Shown here in pieces: positions 43,242 to 51,236 of a DNA stretch of 64,000 nucleotides. Under the pieces are notes generated by a model. The model searched no databases and was not told the origin of the DNA. It was given only the letters and a program-made list of their open reading frames with translations. Each line of letters opens with the position of its first letter. The first letter of the stretch is position 1. Made by a program: the position numbers and the translations under genes. This DNA is from Polymorphum gilvum SL003B-26A1 (GTDB lineage Bacteria; Pseudomonadota; Alphaproteobacteria; Rhizobiales; Stappiaceae), in contig NC_015259.1 in assembly GCF_000192745.1 (NCBI RefSeq), positions 3,177,001 through 3,241,000 of the forward strand, written 5' to 3'.

Positions 43242-44463
43242 GGGCCGCCGCTCCGGTCGCCGCTCCGGCCGCAGCTCCGGCCGCAGCTCCGGCCGCGGCG
43301 CTCTCCGGCTTCAGCCAGGTCCGCAGGCGCGCCAGCGCCTCGGCCAGCACCTCGTCCTTCTTGCAGAAGCAGAAGCGCACGTAGTTGGGCGGCGCGTCGG
43401 CGATGTAGAAGGCCGACACCGGTACGGCCGCCACGCCCGCCTCCTCGACCATGCGCCGGCAGATCTCGGTGTCGCGGCCGGCAAGGCCGAGCGGGGCGAC
43501 GTCGCAGGTCAGGAAATAGGTGCCCTCGCAGGGCAGCACGCCGAAGCCGAGCTCGGCCAGGCCGGCGGCGAAGACGTCGCGCTTGGCCTGCAACTCGGCC
43601 GACAGGCCGGTGAAATAGCCGTCGTCCTTGCCGAGCCCGTAGGCGACCGCCTTCTGCAGGTTCGGCGGCGTCGTGAAGGTGACGTACTGATGCGCCTTGG
43701 CGATCGGGTCGAGCAGCTTCGGCGCGCCGGTGATGTAGCCGACCTTCCAGCCGGTCAGCGAGAAGGTCTTGCCGGCCGAGCCGATGCGCACGGTGCGCTC
43801 GCGCATGCCGGGGAAGCTCATCAGCGGCCGGTGCCGCTTGCCGTCGAACAGCAGGTGCTCGTAGACCTCGTCGCAGATGGCGAAGACGTCGTGCTCGACG
43901 CACAGTTCGGCGATGCGCGCCAGTTCCGCCTCGCTGAACACCTTGCCGGCCGGATTCATCGGGTTGTTGAGCAGGATGACCTTGGTGTTCTCGGTGAAGG
44001 CTTTCTCCAGCGCGTCGAGGTCGAGGCTCCAGCTCGGCGGCGTCACACGGACGCGCACCGGAATGCCGCCGGTCCGGCGCACCATCGGCAGGTAGCAGTC
44101 GTAGAGCGGCTCGATCAGGATCACCTCGTCGCCCGGCTCCATCAGCGCCAGCAGGCAGTCGGCGAGCGCTTCCGTCGCGCCCGAGGTCACCATCACCTCG
44201 CTCTGCCAGTCGACGTCGAGATCGTAGAAGCGCTTGGCCGAGGCCGCCACCGCCTGGCGCAGTTCCGGCAGGCCAAGCATGGGCGGATACTGGTTCGGCC
44301 CGTCGATCAGCGCCTCCGCCGCGGTGCGCCGCACGTCCTCCGGCCCGTCGACGTCGGGAAAGCCCTGGCCGAGGTTGACCGCCTTGTTCGCTATGGCCAG
44401 ACGCGACATCGTCTCGAAGATGGTCGTCTCGAGGCCCGTGAACACCGGATTGGTTGGCTTCAT
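43234..44463 (-). CDS. Class I/II pyridoxal-phosphate aminotransferase
   Basis: A 409-residue fold-type I aminotransferase. Landmarks: NLGQGFPDVDGP, GPNQYPPMLGLPELRQA, SGATEALADCLLALMEPGDEV, NNPMNPAGKVF, ICDEVYEHLLFDG with the PLP-binding Asp and Tyr, and the Schiff-base lysine in GSAGKTFSLTGWKVGY. The closest known groups are kynurenine/glutamine transaminase and methionine aminotransferase (YbdL) types. The C-terminal 20 residues are an (AAAG)n-type tail absent from typical members. AGGAG precedes ATG 44463. Confidence 0.9.
   Translation of the reverse strand: MKPTNPVFTGLETTIFETMSRLAIANKAVNLGQGFPDVDGPEDVRRTAAEALIDGPNQYPPMLGLPELRQAVAASAKRFYDLDVDWQSEVMVTSGATEALADCLLALMEPGDEVILIEPLYDCYLPMVRRTGGIPVRVRVTPPSWSLDLDALEKAFTENTKVILLNNPMNPAGKVFSEAELARIAELCVEHDVFAICDEVYEHLLFDGKRHRPLMSFPGMRERTVRIGSAGKTFSLTGWKVGYITGAPKLLDPIAKAHQYVTFTTPPNLQKAVAYGLGKDDGYFTGLSAELQAKRDVFAAGLAELGFGVLPCEGTYFLTCDVAPLGLAGRDTEICRRMVEEAGVAAVPVSAFYIADAPPNYVRFCFCKKDEVLAEALARLRTWLKPESAAAGAAAGAAAGAATGAAAHG
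43247..43294 (-). repeat. Four 12-bp tandem repeats at the aminotransferase C-terminus
   Basis: On the plus strand GCCGCTCCGGTC, GCCGCTCCGGCC and two GCAGCTCCGGCC follow head-to-tail. Translated in the minus-strand gene they give repeated Ala-Ala-Ala-Gly, an added tail just before the stop. Confidence 0.85.
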
Positions 44464-44689
44464 CGCTCGCTCTCCTTCAGGCCGGCGCACGGGCGCGTGC
44501 TGCCCCGGACAAGGGCTCGATCTTTAGCCGCTGTCGGCCTTCGCGTCGAGATATCCCTGTGTCCGGCGCATGCCGCGGGTGGGACACGCCGTCCGGCGCG
44601 TGATCGCCATCACATCGCCCAGATCGCGGTCCACCTATGGTCGCTTCATGGGCGGCCGTCACCGCCCCCGCGTATTTGGAGCCGAGGAC

Positions 44690-45034
44690 ATGCTCAGGAA
44701 AGCCGCACGCACCGCCCTCGCCGTCGCCGTCGTCTCGGCCACGGCGCTCACCGTCACCGGCCACGAGGCAGAGGCCGGCGGCCGCCACCATCGTCACGAC
44801 GGCGGCGCGATCGCCGCCGGCGCCATCATCGGCCTCGCCGCCGGCGCCATCATCGGCTCGGCCGCGAGCCAGCCCTACTACGCGCCGCCGCCGGTCTACT
44901 ATGCCCCCGGCCCGGCTTACGGCCCCGCCTACTACGGCCCGCCGATGCCGCATTGCGTGCTGTCGCCGGTCCACCGCTGGGATCCCTACTACGGCCAGTA
45001 TGTCGTGGTCGGCCAGCAGGAAGTCTGCAACTGA
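44690..45034 (+). CDS. Secreted glycine-zipper / Pro-Tyr-rich small protein
   Basis: A 114-residue protein with a signal peptide (MLRKAARTALAVAVVSATAL, cleavage near residue 29). The mature protein has a His/Arg-rich patch (GGRHHRHDGG), a glycine-zipper segment (GGAIAAGAIIGLAAGAIIGSA) likely to insert in a membrane, then PYYAPPPVYYAPGP-type repeats and two cysteines. Typical of rhizobial envelope proteins of unknown role. GAGGA is 4-8 nt before the ATG. Confidence 0.82.
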   Translation: MLRKAARTALAVAVVSATALTVTGHEAEAGGRHHRHDGGAIAAGAIIGLAAGAIIGSAASQPYYAPPPVYYAPGPAYGPAYYGPPMPHCVLSPVHRWDPYYGQYVVVGQQEVCN

Positions 45035-45048
45035 CGTCGAACAGGCGA

Positions 45049-45082
45049 AGGCGACGCCGGAGCGATCCGGCGCCGCCTTCGT
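45049..45082 (+). terminator. Probable bidirectional terminator between convergent genes
   Basis: GAAGGCGACGCCGGA (45049-45063) pairs with 45068-45082 with one mismatch around a 4-nt loop. It separates the secreted-protein gene from hss. There is no T-tract, so it may be Rho-assisted or only a transcription barrier. Confidence 0.5.
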
Positions 45083-45103
45083 GGCAAACGGCACCCGCCC
45101 CGG

Positions 45104-46675
45104 TCAGTGCTCCAGGATGTTGCGGAACTGCCAGGGATCGCTTTCGTCGATGTCTTCCGGGAACAGGCCCGGCCGGCCGTCGAGCGGCGTCCAGTCGGTG
45201 TAGTAGCCCCTGACCGGCCCGAGGTAGGGCCCCTGCACCTCCAGGCAGCGGCGATAGTCCATGTCGTCGGCCTCGACGATGCCGGCCTCCGGGTTCTCCA
45301 GCGCCCAGACCATGCCCGCCAGCACGGCGGAAGACACCTGCAGCCCGGTCGCGTTCTGGTAGGGCGCCAGCCGGCGCGCCTCCTCGATCGACAGCTGCGA
45401 GCCGTACCAGTAGGCGTTCTTGGCGTGGCCATAGAGCAGCACGCCGAGTTCGTCGGATCCGTCCTGGATCTCCGCCTCGCTCAGCACGTGCAGCTCCGGC
45501 TGCACCCTGCCGGCGGCGCCGAACAGTTCGTGCAGCGACAGCACCGCGTCGTTGCACGGGTGATAGGCGTAGTGGCAGGTCGGCCGGTAGACGACCTCCT
45601 TGTCGTCCTTGACGGTGAAGTAATCGGCGATCGAGATCGCCTCGTTGTGGGTGACCAGGTAGCCGAACTGGGCGCCCGGCGTCGGGCACCAGGTGCGCAC
45701 GCGCGTGTTGGCGCCCGCCTGCTCCAGGTAGATCGCCGCCTTGCAGCCCTTCTTGTGCTTGCGCGCGGTCTTCGGCAGCCACGTCTCGTGCGTGCCCCAA
45801 CCCAGTTCCGCCGGCTGGAAGCCCTCCGACAGGAAGCCCTCGACCGACCAGGTGTTCCAGAACACGCCCATCGGCTTCGGCTTCTTGGCGCGCTGGGTGT
45901 CGCGCTCGGCGATGTGCACGCCCTTGACGCCGACCTTCCTCATCAGCTTGGCCCAGCCCTTGCGGCCGGTCGGCTCCTCGAACGCGAGCCCGGTATCGGT
46001 GGCGACGTCGACCAGCGCCTTCTTGACCAGCCAGGACACCATGCCCGGATTGGCGCCGCAGCAGGACACCGCCGTCGTGCCGCCGGGATTCTTCTTCCTT
46101 TCCTTGCGCACGGTCTCGCGCAGGCTGTAGTTGGTGCGGTCGGCCGCGCCGACGTCCTGGGCGAAATAGAAGCCGAGCCAGGGCTCGACCACCGTGTCGA
46201 TGTAGAGTACGCCAAGTTTGCGGCACAGCTTCATGAGGTCGAGCGAAGAAGTGTCGACCGACAGGTTGACGCAGAAACCCTGGCCGCTGCCCTCGGTCAG
46301 CAGCGGCGTCAGCACCTCGCGATAGTTGCTGCGCGTGATCGCCTGCTTCTCGAAGCGGAAGCCGCGGTCCTCGACCAGCGCCCGATCGGCGTCGACGGGA
46401 TCGATCACCGTCACGCGCGAGCGGTCGAAGTCGAAATGGCGCTCGATGAGCGGCAGCGTGCCGCGGCCGATGGAGCCGAAGCCGATCATCACGATCGGGC
46501 CGGAGATCCGGCCGTGGACCGGCCAGGACGGCTCGGCCGCTGCAGCCGCCTTGGCGGGCGCCCGCCCTGCGCGCTTCGCGCCGGCGGCGGTCTTGCGGGC
46601 CGCAGTGCGCTTGGGGCCGTTCTTGCCGGCGGATTTGGTCGCGGCGGTCGTGGTCGCCGAGGTTTCCTCGCTCAT
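45104..46675 (-). CDS. hss: Homospermidine synthase with a basic N-terminal extension
   Basis: Makes sym-homospermidine from putrescine (NAD+-dependent), the main long polyamine of many Rhizobiales. The catalytic core (from about residue 53) has the nucleotide-binding IVMIGFGSIGRGTLP, VEPWLGFYFAQ, SCCGANPGMVSWL, WNTWSVEGFLSEG and NDAVLSLHEL. At 523 residues it is about 45 longer than usual because of an N-terminal tail (residues 5-50) rich in Ala, Lys, Arg and Thr (AATKSAGKNGPKRTAARKTA), resembling the C-terminal tail of histone H1-like proteins. AGGA is 8 nt before ATG 46675; an in-frame GTG at 46681 is too close. Third gene after odc and a GNAT. Confidence 0.93.
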   Translation of the reverse strand: MSEETSATTTAATKSAGKNGPKRTAARKTAAGAKRAGRAPAKAAAAAEPSWPVHGRISGPIVMIGFGSIGRGTLPLIERHFDFDRSRVTVIDPVDADRALVEDRGFRFEKQAITRSNYREVLTPLLTEGSGQGFCVNLSVDTSSLDLMKLCRKLGVLYIDTVVEPWLGFYFAQDVGAADRTNYSLRETVRKERKKNPGGTTAVSCCGANPGMVSWLVKKALVDVATDTGLAFEEPTGRKGWAKLMRKVGVKGVHIAERDTQRAKKPKPMGVFWNTWSVEGFLSEGFQPAELGWGTHETWLPKTARKHKKGCKAAIYLEQAGANTRVRTWCPTPGAQFGYLVTHNEAISIADYFTVKDDKEVVYRPTCHYAYHPCNDAVLSLHELFGAAGRVQPELHVLSEAEIQDGSDELGVLLYGHAKNAYWYGSQLSIEEARRLAPYQNATGLQVSSAVLAGMVWALENPEAGIVEADDMDYRRCLEVQGPYLGPVRGYYTDWTPLDGRPGLFPEDIDESDPWQFRNILEH

Positions 46676-46849
46676 GTGCACATCCTCTCAACTCGAAGCC
46701 GCAGCCGGACCGGAGAAGGCGGTGCGGCGACGGACTGGGCGGACGGAGCCGCCGGCGCAGCGCGCCGGCAGCCTTCCGCCTGCTCGTGGTGCGATCGAAC
46801 CGATCACATTTCGGCGCGCAGATCCAGCCGGTCGCGCGCCGCCATGTCG

Positions 46850-47407
46850 TCAGGCGGCCTGCGCTGCGACGATTTGCGTCTCGGGCAGGATCGCCAGAAG
46901 TCGGTCGGCGGGGGCAAGCGCCCCGCTCGGACGGATCAGGCCGCAGGCCCCGGCCAGCGCGTCCGGCCGGAGTTCCAGGCCGAGGAAACGCGACCGCTCC
47001 ACCGGCCCCGGCAGGTCGAGCGCCCCGGTCGGCCCGGCCGAAAAGCCGAACCGCTCGTAATAGGGCGCATCCCCGACCAGGATCACCGCGCCGTAGCCTG
47101 CGAGGCTCGCCCGATTGAGCGCGTGCCGCATCAGCCGGCCGCCGAGCCCGTCGCTGCGGCACGCCGCCTCCACGGCCAGCGGGCCAAGCAGCAGGATCTC
47201 TCGGCCGTCGCCGGTCGCGACGTTCCACAGCCGCACGGTGGCGACGAGGCGGCCCTCGCCGTCCACCGCACTGAAGGCGAGCGCCGGCAGGCGTCCTTCC
47301 CGCAGCCGCTCGCTGGTCTTGGCATGGCGCGCCCGACCGAAGGCACGGTCGAGCAGCGCCTCACGGGCGCCGAAGTGCTCCGGCGCCTCGTCGACGATGT
47401 CGGACAT
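46850..47407 (-). CDS. GNAT family N-acetyltransferase
   Basis: A 185-residue acetyltransferase of the YhbS-like group. The acetyl-CoA binding region shows LLGPLAVEAACRSDGLGGRLMRHALNRA (motif A) and GDAPYYERFGFSAG (motif B). It lies 12 bp after odc and 174 bp before hss, so it is probably co-transcribed; an acetylation step in polyamine homeostasis is possible but not shown by sequence. Confidence 0.85.
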   Translation of the reverse strand: MSDIVDEAPEHFGAREALLDRAFGRARHAKTSERLREGRLPALAFSAVDGEGRLVATVRLWNVATGDGREILLLGPLAVEAACRSDGLGGRLMRHALNRASLAGYGAVILVGDAPYYERFGFSAGPTGALDLPGPVERSRFLGLELRPDALAGACGLIRPSGALAPADRLLAILPETQIVAAQAA

Positions 47408-47419
47408 GGCGGACCTGCT

Positions 47420-48550
47420 TCAGATCACGTAGGACGCCAGCGGCGCGAAGCCGTTGAAGCCGACCGTCGAATAGGTCGTGGTGTAGGCGCCGCAGGCCTC
47501 GATCAGCACTTTGTCCCCGATCGACAGCGACACGGGCAGCTCGTACGGCGTCTTCTCGTAGAGCACGTCGACGCTGTCGCAGGTCGGGCCGGCGAGCACG
47601 CAGGGCGCCGTCTCGTCGCCGTCCCGTGCCGTGCGGATCGGATAGCGGATCGCCTCGTCCATGGTCTCTGCGAGGCCATGGAACTTGCCGATGTCCAGAT
47701 AGACCCAGCGCACGGCGTCGTCGGCCGACTTCCGCGAGATCAGCACCACTTCGGCCTCGATCAGGCCGGCGTCGCCGACCATGCCGCGGCCCGGCTCGAT
47801 GATCGTCTCCGGCAGGCGGTTGCCGAAATGGTCGCTGAGCGCCTGGAAGATCGCCTGACCGTAGGCCGGCACGCCCGGCACGTCCTTCAGGTAGCGCGCC
47901 GGAAAGCCGCCGCCCATGTTGACCATCTTCAGCTCGATGCCGCGCCGCGCGGTCTCGCGGAACACCGCCGCGGCGGTCGCCAGGGCATTGTCCCAGGCGC
48001 CGAGGTTGGCCTGCTGCGAGCCGACGTGGAACGACACGCCGTGGGCGACCAGGCCCGAGCGATGGGCCTGCTCCAGCACGTCCGGCGCCATCTCCGGCAC
48101 GCAGCCGAACTTCTTCGACAGCGGCCATTCGGCGCCGACGCCGTCGCACAGGATGCGGCAGAACACCTTCGAGCCGGGCGCCGCGCGGGCGATCTTGTCG
48201 ACCTCGGCGTCGCTGTCGACGGCGAACAGGCGCACGCCGAGCTCGAAGGCGCGCGCGATGTCGCGCTCCTTCTTGATCGTGTTGCCATAGGAGATGCGCT
48301 CGGCGCCCGCACCGGCGGCGAGCACCATCTCGATCTCGCCGACCGAGGCACAGTCGAAGGACGAGCCGAGCTCGGCGAGCAGGCTCAGGATCTCCGGCGC
48401 CGGGTTGGCCTTGACCGCGTAATAGACGGAGGTGTCCGGCAGGGCGCGGGCGAAGGCTTCGTAGTTGTCGCGCACCACGTCCAGGTCGACCACGACGCAG
48501 GGGCCGTCTTCGGTGCGGCGGCGGAGGAATTCTCGGATACGTTCGGTCAT
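47420..48550 (-). CDS. odc: Ornithine/lysine decarboxylase (fold-type III)
   Basis: A 376-residue eukaryotic-type PLP decarboxylase that makes putrescine from ornithine (often also cadaverine from lysine in alphaproteobacteria). The PLP lysine is Lys47 in YYAVKANP; the active-site cysteine is Cys324 in GPTCDSVD; other landmarks are SFHVGSQ, MVNMGGGFP and IEPGRGMVGDAG. Start ATG 48550 is preceded by GGGAGAG. The untranslated region upstream is long and structured. Product feeds homospermidine synthase two genes downstream. Confidence 0.92.
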   Translation of the reverse strand: MTERIREFLRRRTEDGPCVVVDLDVVRDNYEAFARALPDTSVYYAVKANPAPEILSLLAELGSSFDCASVGEIEMVLAAGAGAERISYGNTIKKERDIARAFELGVRLFAVDSDAEVDKIARAAPGSKVFCRILCDGVGAEWPLSKKFGCVPEMAPDVLEQAHRSGLVAHGVSFHVGSQQANLGAWDNALATAAAVFRETARRGIELKMVNMGGGFPARYLKDVPGVPAYGQAIFQALSDHFGNRLPETIIEPGRGMVGDAGLIEAEVVLISRKSADDAVRWVYLDIGKFHGLAETMDEAIRYPIRTARDGDETAPCVLAGPTCDSVDVLYEKTPYELPVSLSIGDKVLIEACGAYTTTYSTVGFNGFAPLASYVI

Positions 48551-48830
48551 CGGGCTCTCCCGTTCAGATCGGTCACGTCGCAGGGACGCCGGTGCGATCG
48601 CGGAGACCTCCCCCGTTTTGGAGACGGGGGTCCGACGATACGACGGCGAACGGTCGAGCGCGCGGCAGGGGCCGGTCGCTTTCCCGCGTGTGATGCCTTG
48701 GCTTGGAACGGGGGATCCGATCCGCACGGCCGGCAATGAAGTAACAAGTGCCTCTTCAGTAACCCCGGGATTTGGAGAACCCGGCAGAGACCAAAAAAGC
48801 CCTCTTACGTCGTTGCTTTAAGCCGTCCGG
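48551..48830 (-). promoter_or_regulatory. Long structured 5' leader of odc (candidate speF-type leader RNA)
   Basis: No gene occupies the 542 bp between odc and the EF-hand gene. On the minus strand the part 48830-48730 is less GC-rich and contains CTTAAAGCAACGACGTAAG, a CCGGG/CCCGG hairpin and a TGAAG/CTTCA hairpin enclosing AGGCACTTGTTA. Nearer the gene, CCCCCGT (48610-48616) pairs perfectly with 48624-48630 around a 7-nt loop. Alphaproteobacterial odc genes are known to carry a conserved leader (Rfam speF); I infer membership from position and structure but cannot confirm it. The stretch 48831-48983 shows nothing I can name. Confidence 0.5.
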
Positions 48831-48983
48831 TTTTTGCCGGTCGTCCCGTCTGGGACCTGCGACCGGCTGCCACTCGAATTCGTGGACGACCACGGGCACG
48901 TGCGAATTTGGGCAAGCGTTATTTGGATCGATTTGCTGTCATGTTCAAGCGGAAATTCGCATTGACCGAAAAATTCCCGCGGC

Positions 48984-49020
48984 GCCCCGGGGAGCGCCGA
49001 AAAACGGCGCTCCCCGGGGC
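48984..49020 (-). terminator. Strong 16-bp inverted repeat, probable terminator of the EF-hand gene
   Basis: GCCCCGGGGAGCGCCG (48984-48999) pairs perfectly with 49005-49020 around AAAAA. On the minus strand it lies 72 bp past the EF-hand stop and is followed, after a GC-rich gap, by AATTTTT. Confidence 0.6.
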
Positions 49021-49092
49021 TCATGAGGCTGCCGCGGCAGATTGGGGGCTCGACGGCGGCGGCCTCAAAGGCTTGCGGCTTGGGCTTGCGGC

Positions 49093-50277
49093 TCAGTCGC
49101 CGCTGCGGTCACGCCAGCGCGGGCCGTCGCCGCTGGGGCCGCGGTGATGGTCGCCGTGATGCTTGCCGTGCCACTTGCCCTCATGCTTGCCATGGTGCCT
49201 GCCGTCCCGGCCCTTCGGGCCGCCGCGCAGGTCCGCCTTGGTCAGCACGCCGTCGCCGTTGCGGTCCATCCGCGCGACCATGCCGGCCGTGCGGGCCGCA
49301 TGCTCGTCGCTGCTGATCGACAGGTCGCCGTCGGCGTCGAGGCTCTGGAACATGCGTACCATGGCCCGGTCGTGCATGTCGCGCCACAGCACGGCGAAGC
49401 CTTCGAGGTCGAACGCCCCGGCGCCCGCGCTGTCCGCCGAGGCGAACAGCGTGCCGCGTACCTCGTCGAACTCCTGGCGGGTGATCTTACCGTCGCCGTC
49501 GGTGTCGAAGCGCTCGAACAGCTCGTCGATGCCCCCGAAGCCGGGACCGAAGCCCGCACCGAAGCCCGGGCCAAATCCGTGCATGCCGCCGGCCATTGGC
49601 CCATAGCCCGGACCATGGCCCGGCCCCCTGCGCGGCCCGTCGCCCCCGCGGCCGCGCGGCGCGGTGTCCCGGTCGCCGTCATCGGCACGCATCATGCCGG
49701 GACCGCGGCCCTGTCCGGGGCCCTGGCCCATACCCTGGCCCATGCCCTGTCCGGGACCCTGGCCCTGCCTCGGGCCCTGGCCCATACCCTGTCCCTGTCC
49801 GGGGCCCTGCCCCGGGCGGACGCGTTCCAGTTCGCCGTTGCCGTCGCGGTCGAGGCGGGAGAACAGGCGGTCGGAGATGCGGTCGAACTCGGCGCGCGAC
49901 ACCTTGCCGTCGCCGTCGCGGTCGAGTCGCTGGAAGCCGCGCACCATGCGATCGCGGCTCTGGGCGATCCAGTGGTCCTTGAATTCGTCGAGGCTGACGC
50001 CGCCGCTGGAGTCCGCATCCGCTTCGGCAAAGCGGGCCGCGACGCGTTCGTCGACCTCGGCCTGCGTCACCACGCCGTCGCCGTTGACGTCGAAGCGCTC
50101 GAACAGGCGTTCGGCGCCGCGCCGCTGCATCTTGCCCATCACCATGTGATGGGCGCCGAAGCCGTGCCAGCCGGGACCGCCGCCCCAGCCGCCGCGCTCG
50201 TCGGCCTGGGCGGTGAGGGCGATGCCCGCCACGGAGGCCGCCAGCGCGGCCATGGCGATCGTCTTGAGCGGTTTCAT
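49093..50277 (-). CDS. Exported multi-EF-hand calcium-binding protein
   Basis: A 394-residue protein with a signal peptide (MKPLKTIAMAALAASVAGIAL, cleavage near residue 25). At least seven EF-hand loops are visible: DVNGDGVVTQAE, DADSSGGVSLDE, DRDGDGKVSRAE, DRDGNGELE, DTDGDGKITRQE, DADGDLSISSDE and DRNGDGVLTKAD. A Gly/Gln/Pro/Met-rich linker (about residues 165-250, GQGPGQGQGMGQG) splits the EF-hands into two groups, and a His/Lys/Gly-rich tail ends the protein. Probably a periplasmic or extracellular Ca2+ buffer or sensor. Divergent from the two-component genes. Confidence 0.9.
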   Translation of the reverse strand: MKPLKTIAMAALAASVAGIALTAQADERGGWGGGPGWHGFGAHHMVMGKMQRRGAERLFERFDVNGDGVVTQAEVDERVAARFAEADADSSGGVSLDEFKDHWIAQSRDRMVRGFQRLDRDGDGKVSRAEFDRISDRLFSRLDRDGNGELERVRPGQGPGQGQGMGQGPRQGQGPGQGMGQGMGQGPGQGRGPGMMRADDGDRDTAPRGRGGDGPRRGPGHGPGYGPMAGGMHGFGPGFGAGFGPGFGGIDELFERFDTDGDGKITRQEFDEVRGTLFASADSAGAGAFDLEGFAVLWRDMHDRAMVRMFQSLDADGDLSISSDEHAARTAGMVARMDRNGDGVLTKADLRGGPKGRDGRHHGKHEGKWHGKHHGDHHRGPSGDGPRWRDRSGD

Positions 50278-50510
50278 GAGTATCGACTCCTTGGTTGCTC
50301 GTTGCGATGGGCTCAACATAAGCAAGGATGCGCGACGAAATAGGACCGGAACCGGTCGCAAGTGTCGTCATCTGTCCCGTCTCGGGTCCGGCGCGACATC
50401 TCGTTACACTTTCGTCTCCAAGCGCGGCGATTTTGCGATTACCTAACGATGGGGAGGACACCGGTGCGCCGGACCGGCCGGCCTGCAGACGGCGTTGAGG
50501 AACAACGAGC

Positions 50511-51236
50511 ATGAACGAGCCCAGCCCCCATATCCTGATCGTCGACGATCATCGCGACATCCGGGAGACGCTCGCCCGCTATCTGGTCAAGAACGGCCTG
50601 CGCGCCTCCGTCGCCGAGAGTGCCGCCCACGCGCGCAAGGCGCTCAAGGCCGCGGTCATCGACCTCGTGGTGCTCGACGTCATGATGCCTGGCGAGGACG
50701 GCCTGTCGCTGTGCCGCCATCTGGTCGACAACGGCGCGATTCCCGTCATCCTGCTGACCGCCATGGCCGAAGAGACCGACCGCATCATCGGACTGGAGAT
50801 CGGCGCCGACGACTACGTCACCAAGCCGTTCAACCCGCGCGAGCTGCTGGCCCGCATCAAGGCGGTGCTGCGCCGCACCGCGACGGTGCCCAGGCAGCGC
50901 GACGCGCTCGACGGCGAGCGGCTGCGTTTCGAGGGCTGGCTGCTCGACGTGCCGCGCCGCGAATTGGAGGCACCCGATGGCGTCGCCGTACCGCTGTCCA
51001 CCGGCGAGTTCCAGCTCTTGGCCGCCTTCCTCAAGCGGCCCAAGATGGTGCTCACCCGCGACCAGCTGCTCGACCTGACGACCGGCCGCGCCCCGACCGT
51101 GTTCGACCGCTCGATCGACAATCAGGTCAGCCGGCTGCGACGCAAGATCGAGGCTGACCCGAAGGATCCCAAACTCATCAAGACCGTCTGGGGCGGCGGC
51201 TACATGTTCACCGCCGACGTCCGGGAAGAAGCGTGA
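50511..51236 (+). CDS. OmpR family response regulator
   Basis: A 241-residue response regulator: receiver domain 7-120 with Asp12/Asp13, phosphoacceptor Asp56 in VVLDVMMPGEDG, Thr in LLTAMAEE and Lys in YVTKPFNP; winged-helix DNA-binding domain about 138-236 (LSTGEFQLLAAFLKRPKMVLTRDQLLDL, VSRLRRKIE, TVWGGGYMF). The 233-bp gap to the divergent EF-hand gene should contain its target promoter if the pair is autoregulated. The stop overlaps the kinase start. Confidence 0.94.
   Translation: MNEPSPHILIVDDHRDIRETLARYLVKNGLRASVAESAAHARKALKAAVIDLVVLDVMMPGEDGLSLCRHLVDNGAIPVILLTAMAEETDRIIGLEIGADDYVTKPFNPRELLARIKAVLRRTATVPRQRDALDGERLRFEGWLLDVPRRELEAPDGVAVPLSTGEFQLLAAFLKRPKMVLTRDQLLDLTTGRAPTVFDRSIDNQVSRLRRKIEADPKDPKLIKTVWGGGYMFTADVREEA

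Noticed and set aside
45107-48739. 1210-codon open frame antisense to hss, GNAT and odc
   Set aside because: Composition is that of reverse-complemented GC-rich genes (Arg/Asp/His/Gln-rich), and all three opposite-strand genes are well supported.
49700-49840. Possible frameshift or assembly artefact in the Gly/Gln/Pro-rich part of the EF-hand gene
   Set aside because: The frame stays open through the repeats and EF-hands continue in the same frame on both sides.
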